From assembly GCA_963682055.1 (NCBI GenBank), contig OY821745.1, positions 503,501 through 567,500 of the forward strand: a DNA stretch of 64,000 nucleotides. The letters are read 5' to 3'. Positions 41,427-51,330 of this stretch are shown here, piece after piece (the stretch's first letter is position 1; the number at the start of each line of letters is the position of its first letter). The DNA is from Primula veris. Its lineage: Eukaryota; Streptophyta; Magnoliopsida; Ericales; Primulaceae. The position numbers and the translations under genes were made by a program. Below the pieces are notes generated by a model. That model saw only the letters and a list, made by a program, of their open reading frames with translations, ran no database searches and was not told where the DNA came from.

Positions 41427-41857
41427 CTATGAAACTAAATTCCTTTACAAATGCAGCATACACCAAAACCCTAGAAACATTAGAGCTTTCTCTGCAACAC
41501 ATACATATGCACATATACATACATATATATATATCAAAATTGCTTTAAATACAAAAAAAACTATGTACATAACAACAACAAAAACCCTTTTCCCAAATTC
41601 AAATACTAAAATATATATTAAAAAAATTGAGACTAGTTTTCCCTACACACACACACATATATAAATAAAAAATAAAAAATAAAAAAATAAAAAAAAACCA
41701 GTGGAGGAGGATGAAGAAGAGAAGGATGGTAAAGAGATTGGTGTTGAAGAAGAGCTGCTTGTTGTTGTTGTTGTTGTTGCATTATTATTATTGCTTCTTG
41801 TTGTTGTTGTTGTTGCATTTTTATCCTTTGTTGTTGATTATTATTATTATATTCCAT
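34545..41857 (-). CDS. UBP1C: UBP1C-type oligouridylate-binding protein, three RRMs
   Basis: UBP1 proteins are TIA-1-like RNA-binding proteins that bind U-rich RNA, affect splicing and mRNA stability, and enter stress granules. Exons 41699-41857, 38119-38180, 37720-37822, 37543-37619, 37399-37460, 37226-37313, 37066-37141, 36944-36974, 36525-36647, 35855-35937, 35131-35307 and 34545-34838 join in frame to 444 residues (family about 425). A Gln-rich N-terminus with [11 protein letters not shown] leads to RRM1 (about 73-148, RNP1 SSYGFIHY), RRM2 (about 157-232, FNIFVGDL and RGFGFVSF) and RRM3 (about 278-348, TTVYVGNV and GFGFVRYS). The tail has [16 protein letters not shown] and ends QQYMYYR. 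RNP2 of RRM1 reads VYAGNI where VYVGNI is usual. The intron after exon 35855-35937 begins GCAAGT, a GC-AG intron. The C form is chosen over UBP1A/B because of synteny with FLU and NUP107. Confidence 0.93.
39410..41500. repeat. Degenerate tandem array in UBP1C intron 1
   Basis: About thirteen units of roughly 125-185 bases are recognisable. Each runs through words like CCCTTTTCCCAAATTCAAATACTAAAAT, GAGACTAATTTCC, ATAGCATACACC and AACAGTAGAGCTCAAAA (longest word quoted in two halves: CCCTTTTCCCAAATTC and AAATACTAAAAT). The AGAGCTCAAA anchor recurs near 39419, 39521, 39705, 40064, 40244, 40429, 40611, 40737, 40876, 41019, 41175, 41331 and 41484. The 3.5-kb first intron of UBP1C is largely made of it. 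Confidence 0.85.
41383..41425. repeat. (AAT)n microsatellite in UBP1C intron 1
   Basis: About fourteen uninterrupted ATA/AAT triplets occur close to the 5' end of the intron. It is likely to vary in length between individuals. Confidence 0.9.
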
Positions 41858-42002
41858 TTTTTATTTAATTATTCTACACTGTTTTTATACTACTACTACT
41901 ACTACTACTATACTAATGTTTCTTTTTTTATTCAAAAGTGGGGGAATTTTATTTAGGGCTTTTATCCAAAGGGGGGGAATTTGAGCTTTTAGAGAGAGAG
42001 AG

Positions 42003-42038
<36 letters not shown>

Positions 42039-42079
42039 AGCTTAAAGCTTTACTTTTCTTTTGTTTTTGTTTTGTTTAT

Positions 42080-43165
42080 TCAGATTGCGGACAATTTACT
42101 AGTCTTATTGCTTTTACCGTTTTATGCTGGGAATTGTTTTAGTTTTGTTTATTCAGATCGAAGACAGTTTAGTAGTTTGCTTGATTTTACGGGTTTATGC
42201 GTATTTGGGGTTTTTTTGTTTTGTTTATTCAGATTGAAGACAATTTAGCAGTTTGCTTGCTTTTACGATTTTATGCATATTGGAGGTTGTTTTTGTTTTG
42301 TTTATTCAGATTGAAGACAATTTAGTAGTCTGTTTGCTTTTACGGTTTTATGCATATTGGGAGAGGGAGGTTTGTTTTTGTTTTGTTTATTCAGATCGAA
42401 GACAATTTAGTAGTTTGCTTGCTTTTACGGTTTTATGCATATTGGGGGTTGTTTTTGTTTTGTTTATTCAGATTAAAGACAATTTAGTAGTCTGTTTGTT
42501 TTTACGGTTTTATGCATATTGGGAGAGGGGGGTTTGTTTTTGTTTTGTTTATTCAGATCGAAGACAATTTAGTAGTTTGCTTGCTTTTACGGTTTTATGC
42601 ATATTGGGGGTTGTTTTTGTTTTGTTTATTCAGATTAAAGACAATTTAGTAGTCTGTTTGTTTTTACGGTTTTATGCATATTGGGAGAGGGGGGTTTGTT
42701 TTTGTTTTGTTTATTTAGATCGAAGACAATTTAGTAGTTTGCTTGCTTTTACGGTTTTATGCATATTGGGGGTTGTTTTTGTTTTGTTTATTCAGATTAA
42801 AGACAATTTAGTAGTCTGTTTGCTTTTACGGTTTTATGCATATTGGGAGAGGGGGGTTTGTTTTTGTTTTGATCATTCAGATCGAATACAATTTAGTAGT
42901 CTGCTTGCTTTTACGGTTTTATGTATATTGGGGGTTGTTTTTGTTTTGTTTATTCAGATTGAAGACAATTTAGTTGTCTGCTTGCTTTTACGGTTTTATA
43001 CATATTGGGAGTTGGTTTTGTTTTTGTTTTGTTTATTCAGATTGAAGACAATTTAGTAGTCTACTTGCTTTTACGGTTTTATGCAAATTGTGTGTGGGTG
43101 GGGGTTGGTTCAGATTGAAGACAATTTAGTAGTCTGCTTGCTTTTACGATTTTATGCATATTAGG
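42080..43165. repeat. 77/85-base alternating minisatellite upstream of UBP1C
   Basis: The anchor ACAATTTAGTAG recurs with spacings 77, 85, 77, 85 and so on from 42241 to 42966, then 83 and 73. The longer unit has an added GGGAGAGGGGGG-type insert, so the true repeat is a dimer of 162 bases. Because 162 is a multiple of three, an open frame of 267 codons runs through the array by chance. It lies about 0.2-1.3 kb upstream of the UBP1C start, in its promoter. An AT dinucleotide run at 42006-42034 borders it. Confidence 0.95.
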
Positions 43166-44040
43166 GGTTGATGTTTTAGCATTTTTTTTTTACACTCATT
43201 CTTGTTTTCCCGATTAGTAAACTGAATATTATTTTTCTTATTTACTATCCTAAATTCAAGTTTTTCTTCTATTTTAAACTATTTGATCTAATCAAGTGAC
43301 ACATTGCAATAATTGAATTCAGGGTACTAAACAAGAAAATAACTGAGAATTCAGGATACTAAATAAGAAATATATGAGAATTCATGGTATCAAAATGAAC
43401 GAAAAAGTTCATAAAAAAAAACCTTGAATTCAGGGTACTAGATAATAAAAAAGAAATGAATTCATGGTACTATTAGAGAAAACAACAACAATTCAGGATA
43501 CAAAAACCATAAAAACTCATGCATATTACATACATTTATTTAAGTTCAACATTAAGAAAATACTAGTTGTAATTAATTAATTTTGTGAAATTACAGCTCA
43601 TTCTAAGTTACCATTTGCAAATATAATGATATTCATGATATTAGCAAAAAAACAATGTTCATTAATTATGGCATTCGATTAGACTCTTTACTAAAAATTC
43701 AAACCCAAGTACTTATTATTTTGGGTCGAAGTAAAAAACATAACTATACTATTGATATAGTACGGATGGAGTGCCAAAAAATATTACTCGCTAGTGACGG
43801 TTTATATGTGTATCAATTATGTACTAAATGAAAATTAGTTTTCAATTAATTGGTTCACTTACAACTACATCACATTAAAGGTTAACATTACTGTGTTGGA
43901 AATTTGGTGCTAAATTCGTTTTTTCTAGACTAAAGACGAATGTCAAATTTTTTGATAGGATTTTCATATTTATCAGAATTGGACTATAACTCACTAAGGT
44001 TTACAACTTTTATTAGACATTTTTTGGGCCTAGACTAAAG
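43166..44040. other. AT-rich spacer, no gene seen
   Basis: This is the transition from the conserved gene block to the relic-rich region. Words of the kind GAATTCAGGGTACTAAA recur loosely around 43310-43500, suggesting an old degenerate repeat. No coding sequence is recognisable. Confidence 0.5.
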
Positions 44041-45425
44041 TTTAAAAAATAATTTAGTTTTTGGGGACTGGGTTTCGGATTTTACTTTTTGTCTTGAAAT
44101 AAATATTTTTTAAACTATTTGGGTTTTAAATGGAGTTGAAAACATAAATACATACTCCATCCGTTCCGATTTAATTGTCCACTACGAAACTACGTGCAAT
44201 TTTGGCCGGTCAAGAACTTGTATCAAAATTGTCGGAATGAAAATTTTCAAAAGTTGATTATATAGTTCAAATGTTAAATTTTATGATTAGATTTTAAAAA
44301 AATTCATTTCGACAATTTTGATACAAGTTATAAGCCGGTTAAAATTGCACGTAGTTTCGTAGTCGGCAATTAAATGGAAACGGAGGGAGTACAAAAATAT
44401 ACTATTTTTATAAAACAAATCAAAATGAAGCTATGGAAGCGAAGCTATCAACCAACCGTTTCGCCAATCCATTACTATTAAATAAAGCATTTATACTCGT
44501 GAGTCATGACTTGTAATCAGTGTTCTATAAATCGAACCTGTACGGAAATTAGACAGAGCCCAAGTGCCTAGTGGACAGGGTTATGCGCTAGACGACCTTT
44601 TAAAACACCACATGTAATAATATAATTATATTTAGGAGTGAAATATGCTTTGATTAAGAGTAAAATTAATTATTTCATAAACATAAATTCGTAGTATTTG
44701 TTTTTTTTTTGTCTAAACATTTATTATAGGAACTACTAGAATTTTTGTTAGTATTCTAATAGTTTATAATTGGACTATAGGTTTCTCCTATTATAATATA
44801 TTGTGATAAAGTTCTAAAAACTTAATAACATTACATCTAACTATTTATTTAAACTTAATAATTATAGTTTTAAAAATAATTTAGTTTTTGGGGACTGGGT
44901 CTCAGTTTTTACTTTTTGTCTTGAAATAAATATTTTTTAAACTTTTTGGGTTTTAAATGGTGTTGAAAACATAAACACATAAAAAAATATACCATTTTTA
45001 TAAAACAAATCAAAATGAAGCTATGAAACCCAAGCTATCAACCAAACATTTTACCAATACATTGCTATTAAATAGTGCCTCTATACTCACGAGCCATGAC
45101 TTGTAATCAGTATTCTATAAATCGAGCAAAATTAGACAGAGCCCAATGCTTAGTGTACAAGCTTAGGCGCTAGACGACCTTTTAAAACACCACATGTGAT
45201 CATATAATTATATTTAGGAGTGAAATATGCTTTCATTAAGAGTAAAATTAATTATTTCATAAACAGAAATGTGTAATATTTTATTTTTTTGTCTAAACAT
45301 ATATGATAGGAACTAGTAGAAAAATTGTTAGTATTCTAACACTTTATAACTGGACTATAGTTTCTCCCATTATAATATATTGTGATAAAGTTCTAAAAAC
45401 TTAATAATATTACATCTAACTATCA
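44041..45425. repeat. Tandem duplication of about 560 bases, first copy split by a MITE
   Basis: Copy 1 occupies 44041-44152 plus 44392 to about 44860, and copy 2 lies at about 44868-45425. Both contain TTTTTGGGGACTGGGT, ATAAAACAAATCAAAATGAA, AAGCTATCAACCAA, ATGACTTGTAATCAGT and GATAAAGTTCTAAAAACTTA in the same order. Copy 1 carries the 235-base MITE; copy 2 has the uninterrupted site at about 44980. Confidence 0.9.
44155..44389. mobile_element. Stowaway-like MITE, copy 2, with an in-window empty site
   Basis: The ends are CTCCATCCGTTCC and its inverted match ending GGAAACGGAGGGAG, flanked by TA at 44153-44154 and 44390-44391. The interior matches the element at 8373-8612 (TATCAAAATTGTCGGAAT, AAAATTTTCAAAAGTT). 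The duplicate segment at 44868-45425 has only a single TA (44980-44981) at the matching point, which shows directly that this is an insertion with TA duplication made after the tandem duplication. Confidence 0.95.
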
Positions 45426-46095
45426 AAGAAAACAATACGTTGGTTAATTTTTTTTCCTACATAAAATAAAAGTTTGGTAATTTAAATTATAACTAATAGA
45501 CATAACTTTTTTCAATAATCTACCTTTTCATTTAAGAGATGGTTGGAGGCTTAGTAAATTCCAATTTATCAAACCCCCAAACAAAAACATGAAAATGATT
45601 TTTGCACAATAAGAGTGTATTTTAAAAAATATTTTAATAAAATAAATTTGAAATTATTGTAGTATTGTGCAAAAGTAAATAATCCGTAATAGTAAATTGG
45701 ATAAATGCTAGTGTTTTGTAAAGTAATTATGATCGGAAACAAATTTGTAACAATAATAGTATTAGAATGGTGGATTATAAATAGACAAATACGTTAAGAG
45801 TATGGAAATAATATTGTAGTACTAAAAAAAAGAAACAACTTGGATAACATGCAACAATATATATTTCTGGGTGCCGAAATTGCCGAGATCAATGACCATA
45901 GTATATTTGTTATTTTAAAACGGATTTCTTTTAAACTATAATGTTAAACTATAATGTATTAATATTGATAAAAAGAAGTTCATGTTTATTTTGTTTAAAA
46001 GTATAGAGATAGTACTTTATCCAATTCTTCACTTCATTAACATAATTTTGGATTAATAATGAAAATTAGTTTAATTTTTTTCACTCGAATAGTAA
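45255..46095. repeat. Long direct repeat, left copy (partner 52853-53745)
   Basis: About 840 bases are shared with 52853-53745 in the same orientation. Shared words in order include TAATATATTGTGATAAAGTT, AAACAATACGTTGGTTAATT, AAACAAAAACATGAAAA, GAAATTATTGTAGTATTGTG, AAAAGTAAATAATCCGTAAT and TAACATAATTTTG. The right copy carries about 55 extra bases near 53133-53187. Each copy is followed by an RNase T2 remnant, in opposite orientations. Confidence 0.9.
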
Positions 46096-46164
46096 TTTTG
46101 TTTTCTCCCTCAACTTAGATCCTAAATAATAAAAATGTATTACATTTGCCTTTAAAATATGTGG

Positions 46165-46420
46165 TATATCAGACTCTCTCTCACTTTCTTGGTTTCAACG
46201 TCAATACATAATATAATTTATGTCAACTCATATGTGCCGCCTTGACATGATAATTGAAGTCGTGTATTCTCAAAATCCGGCTTAAGTGTTGTCTAGAAAT
46301 ATTTTGTTGTATACATAGACTCCGATGTTCCATCTAGCATATTCGCGGAGATTGAACATTCGATATTTTATTCGGTTAGTTCCAATACAAGTGAAATACT
46401 TGTGAAATGAAAGTTTAGTC
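46165..46420 (-). pseudogene. RNase T2 (S-RNase-like) relic 1, heavily degraded
   Basis: At DNA level this stretch aligns over its length with the better-preserved T2 relic at 48044-48375 (shared order of ACATGATA, CCGGCTTAAGTG, the AATATGCTAGATGGA region and CCAATACAAGT). No frame stays open for more than a short distance, so substitutions, frameshifts and stops are extensive. It covers only the C-terminal part of the family. The identification rests on relatedness to the other two copies, not on its own motifs. Confidence 0.65.
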
Positions 46421-46679
46421 GATGATCCATGCATATTAGTTTCACATTAACAATTTTATCAACTTTTAATTAATCATTTATTTTTTATTTTACTGGTCCC
46501 TATTCTTATGTGGAGAATTTATAAGAGGATAATAATGCTAATTATGAGATGTGTTTGTCACATCACCAGTTATAAACATTAAAAATATTATTAAATTTAA
46601 CGATTTCTTTAATATTTATAAAGATAACACATAATTTAACACAACTAATAAAGATAAAAAAAATACGTTGTTAGCTAAC

Positions 46680-46835
46680 TTTTTTAGTTAACAATAGAGA
46701 TAATAACACTATTAGAGATCCTCTTATAGTAATAATATTTTAATAATCAATTGAAAACTAACTATTTTAGTTAATTAGAGATAACAACACTATTAGAGAT
46801 TCTCTTATAGTAATAATATTTTAATAATCAATTGA
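46680..46835. repeat. Tandem duplication of about 85 bases
   Basis: AACACTATTAGAGAT and TCTTATAGTAATAATATTTT with AATAATCAATTGAA occur twice in order. The surrounding 46.42-47.18 kb is AT-rich with no recognisable gene. Confidence 0.75.
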
Positions 46836-47179
46836 ATATACGGTTTTAGTATAGTATACTATTACTCTGGTCTTGTTTAACTTTTTATTTGTTGTAAATT
46901 TTGATCTTGTTTCACTTTAAATCCTTATTAAAATACTATGTACTTATACACTTTACATTTCTATTCCAAACTCAAACATCTCTGTTGTATAATTAACAGG
47001 GTGGAGTCGAGTGGCTTGGGTTTAAATTTTATCGTGCTCGAATTAACCTATTTTTTAATCAATTTATTATTTTTGTTCAAAGAAAACTATAAAATTTAAC
47101 ATTTCATATTTTTTTTAGGTAATATTAATATTATTAACTTATAAATTGTCAAACAAACAATTAAACGTAAAAACATATA

Positions 47180-47444
47180 TTTCGTCCGTTCCTAAATAAT
47201 TAATCATTTTTATTTTTTAGTAAAATAATCTAATTTAAATTATCATCTTAGTCATCACATATCACACACACACAAATTATGATTTGACATTTTGTGGACA
47301 TTATTGTAACTTCACACACAATCTCGTAAATTTCACACGCACAAATTATGATTTGATAATTTGTGTACATTATTCTAACTTCATACACAATCTCGTAAAA
47401 TTCACACACACACAAATATATCAATAAATAAGGGACGGATGGAG
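47180..47444. mobile_element. Stowaway-type MITE, different family
   Basis: The left end TTCGTCCGTTCCTAAATAAT is matched by an inverted right end, AATAAGGGACGGATGGAG, with TA on both sides (47178-47179 and 47445-47446). The interior has its own short tandem repeat (CACACAAATTATGATTTGA twice, with ACACAATCTCGTAAA). No ORF is present. The interior differs from that of the other two Stowaway-like copies. Confidence 0.75.
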
Positions 47445-48043
47445 TAATTTTACATATTTTTTTTAGACAAACACTTTAGAAATAAAATAGTAAGTTGATT
47501 TAAAAAAAAAAATCAAAAAAAAATTACGAATGAAAAAACTGAAAAGCAGACGAAAACCTGACAATCATAACCTGATAAAATTTGAAGTCGGAGTGGAGTT
47601 GGTATACTACATTACTAATGTCGTAATTTTGGCTATTACCGTTATCGGTGACGGAACCACAAACGCTACATGGAAGGGGCCAAACTTCTATATAATTTTT
47701 GCCCGTAATACGGGGAGCAGCGAATGCTAATTTTTGCCCGGAATGCTTTGGAACTATTAAAGAAGAACAAACATTAAAAATTGTTCTTCCCATTTTTAAA
47801 ATAACAAAATGAGACCCTCATAAATACATCTTCCGAATTTGTTAATCAAAAAAATTTTCATTGCTAATAGTGTGTACAGCTAAGAACATACAATGAGAAC
47901 CTTAGAAACAAGGGAAACTAAATATTGTCGAACAATGAAACAAACAGCGAAATATAGAAATCATATGGGTGAATACCCTCGTAGATCCTAATGAAGTTGA
48001 CTATATTAGTTTGGCATTTAAACCCCCTTCTATATTTCGGACA

Positions 48044-48375
48044 CTATCCCAGTTTCTTAGTTTCAGCGCCAATACATAATAGAATATTTTTCAAATCATT
48101 TGTGCCGCACTGACATGATAGTATAAGTCTTGTACTCCCAAAGTCCGGCTCAAGTGCCGTCCAGAATTGTTCTGTTGTGTAGATCGACTTCGGTGGCCCA
48201 TGTAGCATATTCACGGAATTTAATGAACCTTCGATATTTAATTCCGTAAATTTCAATACAAGTTTAAAGTAATCTTCCAATGAAAGCTCAATTTCTTCAG
48301 CGCATGCACAGTGTTTATTGTACTGGTGCTTCCAATGATCTCGGGAACCTTCTTTTTGGGAAGGAAATAACTTGC
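48044..48375 (-). pseudogene. RNase T2 (S-RNase-like) relic 2
   Basis: Read on the minus strand, one open frame covers the second conserved region to near the C-terminus of a T2 ribonuclease. HWKHQYNKHCAC stands where the family has a FWxHEWxKHGTC-type active site, followed by EDYFKLVLKFTELNI and NDLKNILLCIGAETKKLG. T2 RNases are secreted endoribonucleases; S-RNases are the pistil factors of RNase-based self-incompatibility. The first active-site region (HGLWP type) and signal peptide are not found upstream, so this is a fragment. The active-site Glu position is Gln and the Gly-Thr after the His is Cys-Ala, so activity is doubtful. S-RNase versus S-like RNase cannot be settled from this part alone. 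Confidence 0.75.
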
Positions 48376-48599
48376 GTATTATTCGGGTTTTTTTTTACCC
48401 GAAGCTATGATAGAGGCATTGGTGGACAAGAAAGAAACGGAGACACACATCCACATAGGCGAGATGAAACGGAGGGTTATGTGTGATAGATGCTAACTTG
48501 ATATGTGTATTTTTACAATCTACAATCTACAATCTCTGAAATTTTTCCAACATCAATAGTCTAATCTTTTCCTAAAACAACAACAACAATTAATTAACA

Positions 48600-48997
48600 C
48601 TACTTTCTTTTTCTTTTTTTTGTCGGATCTTTCTCATGTCTCGGTGTTTTGGCTTCAGTATTTTTTTTCCACGTCGATTTATACAATTCTCCGTTGATGG
48701 TCTCTTTAATAAAGTTAAACAACTGGTCCCATGTAATCTGTTCTTCGTTGTTTTCTTCTACCTGGTGTACCAAAGTTAACTCAAAGTCATCAAGGGTTGT
48801 CGCTTGAAAATGAATTTGTTACATAGAAATAAATGTAAATATCAATTATTTTCTTCATAATAATTTCTTTGAGTGATAGATGACATAAAGATATTAATGA
48901 ATCCACTAACCTTGAAATCTTCAGCTAAGATAGAATTAATACGATTCCATCTCAAAAAGGTTTGATTTGCTTCAACAACGTAAGGAGCATCCAAGTA
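48600..48997 (-). pseudogene. 3' end of an unrecognised gene (two exons)
   Basis: An exon at 48911-48997 (29 codons, phase 0, acceptor TTTCAG, donor GTTAGT) begins YLDAPYVVEANQTF and ends ILAEDFK. A following exon of about 200 bases reads TTLDDFELTLVHQVEENN, then ITWDQLFNFIKETINGELY, and ends in a basic tail KKRKRK with a stop at 48600. The exon boundaries and protein-like composition argue for a real gene end. The splice phase between the two exons works only if the donor is shifted a few bases. Exons further upstream (above 49.0 kb) are not recognisable. The protein family is not recognised; the tail could be a nuclear-localisation signal. It may be a fragment. Confidence 0.45.
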
Positions 48998-49648
48998 CTG
49001 AAACTCATGAAACATACGGATGTAACCATATATAAATCGAGCATATGCGTTTAGTCATATATCTCATGGGTATTTTTACATCTTCCGATCAACATAATTT
49101 AACAAAATTTGTAATTTATCTCTTTTGCAACAAGTGAATGATTTTTTTATATATAATTTAATTGTCAGTATATATACGATACTGTTTCATAGTATAAACG
49201 AATATACATTGTAGTATCAGTATATATGCAATATAGGTGAAAGATCGACTTGTGCCTTACTTTTTCTTAACAATATATTAGACAACTAAAATAAACGGTA
49301 TAAATTAGGTGGATGGTAGTCGGATGGAGTTATATATAATTTTAAAAGACAGTTATCAACAACATTGGGGGGAAATGATATAATCTATAATGAGAATAAT
49401 CGTAAAGTTTGTATTAATGTAAAATAAAAGTTTAGGTAATGATTTTATTCAGCCACCACATGTAAGATGTCGTGATGTCTAAGTTATTGATGCAAAATTA
49501 TTTTGGATGCCGTCTATGATAATAAATTGCAAAGTTGTTGTTATTCGCAAAATAAAGACTAAGACAAATATTTATTCCGCCGTCATGTTAGACATCACAA
49601 ATGAAGGGTTAAAATAGAACTTTAAGATTATCTATGGATCGAATTTGA

Positions 49649-50240
49649 AATGTTGGTACATACGACTGCAAATGAACAACACCGACCAAGTTAATCATTG
49701 TTAGAACTAAGTACAACCATTAGGCAACCAATGAACACGAATTAAATGTTTGACCAACGAACAATAGTTTGTTCACGAATAGCCTTCTTAGCAAGGTTCC
49801 TCCCCAAAAATCTCTAGCAGCCTCTGCTCAAATACCAAGTTTGACATCTGCAACACATGATATTTACTCATGAATCGAACTCGATAATTATGTTTAATCA
49901 TCTGTGTATAAAATAAGTTTACCTTGCTCCAAAAAAATATTTTCGAGTTGTTAGCTAGTGCTTCGATAAGTTTTAGATTCAAGAATTCTGGAGTGAGCTT
50001 CAACTTGTTTGTTTATGTCTCTCTCAAAGCCCTGTGATATTTACATTACAATATCGTAAGTGTGGATTAGATTTCAAGTGAGTTACATAAGAAAAGGTTA
50101 ACATAGCTTTGTATCGTATGAAAACCGTAGGGTTAATTTCAGTTTAGTGACCTATGTTTTGAACCAAATTTGATTTGGTAACCTGACTTTCAAGAATCTT
50201 GATTTAGTGACCTGCGTTATGCACTTTTAATGATTTAGTG
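49649..50240. repeat. Inverted repeat, left arm (partner 56049-56633)
   Basis: About 590 bases are the reverse complement of 56049-56633 with few differences. The arm holds the 3' end of an ERLIN-like gene (minus strand) and, at its inner end, about 110 bases of the terminal repeat of the TIR element that is complete only in the right partner. Confidence 0.93.
49788..50025 (-). pseudogene. ERLIN-like 3' exons, minus copy
   Basis: ERLIN proteins are SPFH/band 7 proteins of ER lipid-raft-like domains. Two exon-like pieces are visible: one up to 49923 with LKLTPEFLNLKLIEALANNS then KIFFWSK, and one at 49788-49847 with MSNLVFEQRLLEIFGEEPC and a stop. They match the conserved C-terminal LTPEFLxLKxIEAIANNxK motif of the family. 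The splice sites (GTAAAC donor, TGCAG acceptor) are kept. FFWSK replaces the usual FFG-type turn. No upstream ERLIN exons lie on this strand, so it is an inverted duplicate of a gene end. Confidence 0.75.
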
Positions 50241-50255
50241 GTTGGGCTGTATTGG

Positions 50256-50640
50256 CTTGGGTTGGAAGTTTTAAAAGTATGAATCCGATATTAGAGTTTG
50301 AAGTGTATTTTCACAACCTCTCATCGTCTTTATTTTCGTTCCATTGTTTGCTTGTGCTATATGTTTTGGACAAGTGTAGATTACCTTTTCTGTTGAGTAT
50401 AACCTTACAATTTTAGAAAGAATTTGAGTTGACATGAAGATATCATCACACGAGTATATTTTGAGATGATTTCGTGATGATAGAAAAATTTTGTAGGTTT
50501 TTGGGTCGATTAGCTAGCAGTTTAAATGTTCTGTTATCCAGAACCTGGTATATCGTGCCATTGAGCATTTAATTTGTGGAATGTTCATTCGTAATTATGA
50601 AGCACTAAGATTTCATATATGCCATTATTGTTACGGATAT
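50256..50640. repeat. Dispersed repeat copy (partners at 54219-54555 and 54708-54830)
   Basis: TGCTATATGTTTTGGACAAG, GACATGAAGATATCATCACA, TCGATTAGCTAGCAGTTTAA and GGTATATCGTGCCATTGAGC occur here and at 54219-54555 in the same orientation. A shortened third copy at 54708-54830 joins AAAAGTATGAATCCGATATT directly to the GACATGAAGATATC part. The rest up to 51.33 kb shows no recognisable gene. Confidence 0.85.
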
Positions 50641-51330
50641 TAAGTATATATCTTGAGAAATTATTTGGTCTTTTTGAACAACTCCTTCAACACCTTCATT
50701 ACCACATATGTTTATTGTTTTTTATAGTATATGACACTGTGGGACTTAGTCGATCTGTGTTGTCAAAGAATGTTGGAGAGTCCTTCAAAACGACTACATA
50801 ATCTATCTATCTTTTTACCTTCTCTTGAAGTTTAAACCGCCCATTCTCCTTTTTGATTGTTCACTTTGAAGTGTTTTCAATAGTAGGAATTTGTACGCCA
50901 TAAATTATTATAGCATCTTGTCTAGCTTATCAGGTGAAAAAAAATAATAAAAAAATATGAGCATTTTCTCACCCTAAGTAATATTAGTAGTCGACATTAT
51001 AAAATGAAAAGGGTTAAATAAGTAATAACAGTAATTGTTTTCATTTTCCGCTGCGCCACACTTATTCTTAGAAATTGCGATCAAATTTTTTTTTTGACAC
51101 TTGTTGTCGCTTTAGATTTTCATTTTCTTTTACATAGGTTAAGGTTGTGACTGCTTAACTCCCGAGGAGTTGGGACTGTATATCATTTCATATGAATATT
51201 TCATGTTTGCTATATTTTGCGTTTCATTCTGTTAATTAGCATTTTTGTAATCTTAATACTAAAAAACAAGAATTCTATGCCATCGCATATTGAGTATATC
51301 AGCTCTTAGGTTGCAATGATGTAATTACAG

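Noticed and set aside
42253..43056. 267-codon plus-strand ORF, Phe/Leu/Cys-rich
   Set aside because: It is the translation of the 77/85-base minisatellite; the open frame follows from the 162-base period, not from selection on a protein.
47524..47793. 89-codon minus-strand ORF, considered as an N-terminal T2 RNase piece
   Set aside because: No HGLWP-type motif or cysteine pattern, and it lies on the wrong side of relic 2 for a minus-strand gene.
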